64,000 nucleotides of DNA from Brachynemurus nebulosus (taxonomy: Eukaryota > Arthropoda > Insecta > Neuroptera > Myrmeleontidae), in NCBI GenBank assembly GCA_035578155.1, contig JAPWDM010000008.1, positions 29,227,280 to 29,291,279 on the forward strand, given 5' to 3'. A model generated the notes under the pieces. It saw only the letters and a list, made by a program, of their open reading frames with translations. It made no database searches and was not told the DNA's origin. A program made the position numbers and the translations under genes. This document shows positions 60,275 to 64,000 of the stretch, piece after piece (within the stretch, counting starts at the first letter, position 1; every line of letters starts with the position of its first letter).

Positions 60275-61263
60275 TAGCTAAAACACCAATATATTTTTAT
60301 GAAAATAACAATTGAATTTCCATAGGAACGCTACAAATTACCACTGAAATTTTCCCTATGTGTAATTTTGAAGTGAACAGTCATTTATACTATATTGTCT
60401 ATATTAAATATTATGCAATATATAATCGTGAAATAAACGCACTGTATATCAAAGGAGTAGCATTTTAGATGACTTTTATTTATAGAGTCACGACATCAGT
60501 GTTAGTCCATTACAAGTTATGACACTGAGTCGTACGCAAAAAAAAAACGAGTATGCTCAAACCAAAAATAAACTTCCCAATTTTTCTTTTTCAGGAAATT
60601 TTTCAAAAAATATTTTTAATTTTTTTTTAAGTGGCAGACTCGAAAGAGTCACTGTCAAGTTTAATAAAAAAATAATTCATTCAAAAATTTGCAGATTATA
60701 CATATACTAGCCGTATACCCACCCGATAGGATTTACCATCTCGGGATGTCAGTCAATGTTAAAGATTTATTAAATACGGTATTATTTATTTTAATAGGCA
60801 TAGTAACATATTATTATATATCTTTAACTTCAAAAATAACGAATTTCCATACAAATTTTCATCCCCTATTTAACACACTCAGGGAATGAATTTTCAAAAA
60901 TCCTTTCTTGGTGTTCACCTACATTATACAAGGAACTCCTATACACAATTTCATCCTTCTAAACTCAACAGTTTGGGCTGTGCGTTGTCTGTCAGTCAGT
61001 CAATCAGTATTAAGAGATTTATTAAGTAGATGATATGAGCATGCTCGTTTTTATGCATACCACTCATTATGTTAAATTGCACTGTATATGAAACGTACGT
61101 TATATTTCATCTCTATTTCTTTTAATTTATGGTAACAGGTTTCAATTTTTTCACAATTTTCTTGATATGTACTGTTCAAATAATTATATTTTTTACCTGA
61201 AAGTTGTAAAAATAATAAATATTTATTGTTTTAAATAACTTGAATCAATTTGATCGGTTATAT
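60275..61263. other. No gene seen; SINE/RTE-like fragment possible
   Basis: Nothing coding is supported. A stretch from ACTAGCCGTATACCCACCCG (about 60707) to a GTCAGTCAGTCA run (about 61000) followed by ATTTATTAAGTAGATGATAT resembles widespread insect SINE/RTE tails. Confidence 0.35.
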
Positions 61264-61634
61264 AAAGGCGGCATATCGATAAGCTAAGAAAATTAAGCCT
61301 ATAATATGAGAAAAAACTATACAGGGCTCTAACTTAACACTACAACAATTTAAAAAGTGAATATGTTTTCTTCACAAGAAAAATCGACAAACTGTGGTCA
61401 AAGTGGCTTTTTTGGAAAAATGTATCCTTCATTTTCTTAGCATGGTAATTTTTTGACGACAGTTTGTCAATTTTTTTTGTGAAGAAAACGTAGTCACTTT
61501 TACTTTTAAATTATTGTAGCGTTAAGTTAGGGTCTTGTATTTTACTAAAATAATGAGAAATATAAAAAAAAAATATAGTTAAATTTTTTGTCATATTGGG
61601 GTCAATTTTCTTAGTTTACCGATATCCCTCCTTT
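61264..61634. mobile_element. TIR element, 371 bp
   Basis: AAAGGCGGCATATCGATAAG and the reverse complement of AAAGGAGGGATATCGGTAAA lead inverted repeats that share CTAAGAAAATT. Nested inverted text 'TTTTTAAA..GTGA..TGTTTTCTTCAC' continues inward. Target duplication unclear. Confidence 0.65.
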
Positions 61635-61876
61635 AATAAAATAAATAAATATATTTACATAAAAATTTATTATATGAAAAGAGAAAGGACATCGAAAGTT
61701 GACTATTCATGAGTTAGTATAGCTAATATAGCTTTAACCTCAAGTTGATGCTTAATATTTCGCAACGGGGTTTAAAATTAAAAAAATGGTAAATAAAACT
61801 TTAACTGCATTTTAAGAGTCCTTTCCACAGAATTATTCAGAAACCAACTTGCTATCTCTGTACTAGCGACTAGTGA

Positions 61877-62794
61877 TGTGAGTCTGGTAATATTAACAAA
61901 TTACCGTATATTTACCTGACGGTAATTTTGGTAATTTACCCGACAAAAATTACCACAGGTAATTTTGATCTTTATGACATCTATTATCTGAAATATTAAT
62001 TACAGACAGTCTGGTAATATTACCAAATTACCGTAATTTACCTGACCGTAGTTTTGGTAATTTATCCAACAAAAATTACCACAGGTAATTTTGATCTTTG
62101 TGACATCTATTATCTGAAATATTAATTACAGACATAGTGTGAATAAGATGGTAGAGAAGCGGTAAAAACAGCATTTCGTGTTTTACTCCCTAGCAAATAT
62201 TATTGTGTTACGATTTTTATGACTCTTACATTTATATTTAATTTATTCTTATTATTTAATTTAAATTAAACAACGATTCAAATTATTAAAAATGCGCCAC
62301 TATTTTAAAATGAAGTTGCAATTTATAAACAAACATGTCGGTATTAATAATTTTCATCGATGAATTAAAATTGTGTTTTATTTTCAATATTTTTGTTAGC
62401 TTGAATACAGAATAATAATAATGATAATCGACCAGAATTATACCCATTAATAATAAATACCCATTTTGACTTACTTTTTGTCTTCAAATTGTGATGTCAT
62501 TGTAGTGTACTGTTTTTACTCTGTAGCGGCAATTTTTTTATTTAAAATTGTACAATTTATTTTTGATGAGTTTTACAAAAATAATCAAAAATTAAAGAAA
62601 ATTACTTAACTGATACACACCCCCTCCCGTTTTATTAACAAAAAAAGAAGAAGAAAAAAATAAAGAATCAAATTAATGTACATCTAATCCATTTAAAATA
62701 CGAATATACTAATATTACCGCATTTTACCGAAAATTACCGTAATATTACCAGTGGTAGCGTAATTTTCAAAATTACCGGTAATTTTACATCTAT
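61877..62794. mobile_element. Probable hAT-like element with a 127-bp tandem duplication
   Basis: ACTAGTGA is repeated exactly at 61869-61876 and 62795-62802 (8 bp). GTCTGGTAATATTA starts at 61882 and again at 62009. Many ATTACCGGTAATT-type words occur at both ends, like those of 31401-32167. The termini themselves match poorly. Part (62276-62530) is related to 12050-12300. Confidence 0.55.
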
Positions 62795-63037
62795 ACTAGT
62801 GACACCAGTGTAGACAAAAAATCTCTTCCACTTCCCACCACTATGTTGTGTAGATACACACTGTTTGTAGTAGTGTTGGATGTTTAAATGTGTGTCATGT
62901 GTGTCAATGGTCACACACACAACAACATAACACGCATATGCGTACAGAGCAACGTGCAGTTCAAGCAATAATGATCTTAACAATATATAACAATTGTCGC
63001 GCATTCGGTGATCGCCACCGACCGACTAAATACCTTA

Positions 63038-63869
63038 GGTAGCGGTTATACTGGATATGAATTCATCCGAAAATTTATTTGTACCAATTCGTACGAGTTT
63101 ATCCGAGTTAATACGAATTAAACAAATGCATACATTTAGACATGCGTGGTTACACTGCTTACGACTCTTTCGTACAAGCTCGTACGACTTTTTGATACGA
63201 CCAAAATATTTTGTCTTTTGATGCGAATTCGTACGAAAAAAATGATGGATTTAGAAAAAATAATCATTTTTGTTGAACAAAGGTAGTCTTTAAGGGATCA
63301 AAAACATAAATACTGCCATAATAGAAAATTAAATAAAAAATTGTGGTATGAGGTGGCAGAGGAAATGTTTAGATAATTTTTTTAATTAAATATATTACGA
63401 TATAACAAAACTAACCTAACCTAACAAAAACATTTTAAGTATATGTAATGAATAATTAACTAAATATTGAAGCTGAAATTCAGTATATTTTAAAATATAA
63501 TTGAATGTGACTTGTGACATGTTCAAGTACTCTAAAAATTTCTGTTCGTCTTGAAAAATTTCTTCCAAGCAATTCCAGAACTCAGCTTTTTTTGCTCTAC
63601 ATGAATAATAAATAATCGTTTACCCAGAATTGTTTGTTTTCTATAATTAGAAATTTTAAAAACGATGATTCTAATAAATAAGATTGTAGGTAGCTGGATC
63701 CATTGTTTGATATCATGCAATATGTATTAACGGTTTTCAGTTTAAATTTAAATACGAATTCGTATTACGATTCCGTATCCAATGTAACCACACAGTCGTA
63801 CGAATGAATTTCGTACGAGCTTGTACGAACCATTTTTCGTACGAATTCGTATCCAATGTAACCGCAGCC
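63038..63869. mobile_element. PIF/Harbinger deletion derivative, 832 bp
   Basis: The left end GGTAGCGGTTATACTGGATA and the reverse complement of the right end (GGCTGCGGTTACATTGGATA) are inverted and flanked by TTA (63035-63037, 63870-63872). CGTACGA-rich subterminal regions are present. It encodes a broken MADF domain (next entry). Its right part recurs at 1-163. Confidence 0.85.
63242..63376 (+). pseudogene. Broken MADF-domain protein of a Harbinger element
   Basis: The frame reads MMDLEKIIIFVEQR, stop, then SLRDQKHKYCHNRKLNKKLW and YEVAEEM. The spacing fits the MADF pattern LI..V...p.LWd....y.nr..k...W..iA.el, with one stop in the middle. MADF/Myb-like proteins are encoded beside the transposase in Harbinger elements. 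Confidence 0.65.
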
Positions 63870-64000
63870 TTAAGCGGTATCTGACACACTGCTATCCACA
63901 GTTTTTTATACATACACTTACGGCTTGGTCCTTTCTAACGATATTTCACAGAATATAATATGGTAAAAAAATTTTGATCCCCCCCCCATCCTTCCAATAC

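Noticed and set aside
63900..64000. Possible exon before a GTAAGT donor at 63917-63922 (minus)
   Set aside because: Short open frame (…FCEISLERTK) with no recognisable Gle1 or other similarity; could be UTR of a neighbour but cannot be supported.
1..64000. CRISPR arrays, bacterial operons or viral genes
   Set aside because: No spaced identical short repeats with unique spacers, no prokaryotic gene organisation and no viral coding were seen.

Overview
The window is nuclear DNA of an animal, almost certainly an insect. It is very AT-rich and intron-rich, with GT-AG splice sites, and one gene belongs to the insect pickpocket (DEG/ENaC) channel family. Genus and order cannot be read from it. Coding sequence is about 3.6 kb in total; most of the rest is decayed DNA transposons, MITEs, foldbacks, minisatellites and (TA)n tracts. 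Many open reading frames of 60-140 codons are chance or repeat-derived.

Four protein-coding genes are supported, each by exons whose phases were joined by hand. (1) Med13/skuld, minus strand: exon 1 (28895-28963) and exon 2 (4272-4623), separated by a 24.3-kb first intron; the gene continues beyond the left edge. (2) mRpL50, plus strand, complete: three exons (29238-29285, 29402-29508, 33462-33897), 196 aa. (3) A pickpocket-type channel subunit, minus strand: eight exons between 48056 and 36556, with one unresolved single-base phase conflict between exons 2 and 3. (4) Gle1, minus strand: seven 3' exons between 57912 and 48352 (408 aa of the C-terminal part). The N-terminal exons were not found and are probably right of the window.

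Layout: Med13 and mRpL50 are head to head with 274 bp between start codons, which suggests a shared promoter. mRpL50 and the channel gene converge. Gle1 and the channel gene are in tandem with only about 0.3 kb between the Gle1 stop and the channel start. The genes work in unrelated processes (Mediator kinase module, mitochondrial translation, cation conduction, mRNA export), so this is ordinary gene clustering, not a pathway.

The interesting content is in the repeats. They include PIF/Harbinger-type elements (TTA target duplications) with remnants of both transposase and MADF proteins, hAT elements with exact 8-bp target duplications and one transposase C-terminal relic, pogo/Tigger-type elements including one Psq-type helix-turn-helix relic, two TTAA-flanked piggyBac-like elements, and a 5'-truncated non-LTR retrotransposon with a 15-bp target duplication. 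There are also tRNA-derived SINE fragments, a nested stack of elements in mRpL50 intron 2, several long palindromes, and a foldback element carrying seven heat-shock-element-like motifs on a 103-bp period. No CRISPR array, rRNA, intact tRNA or complete transposase gene was seen.
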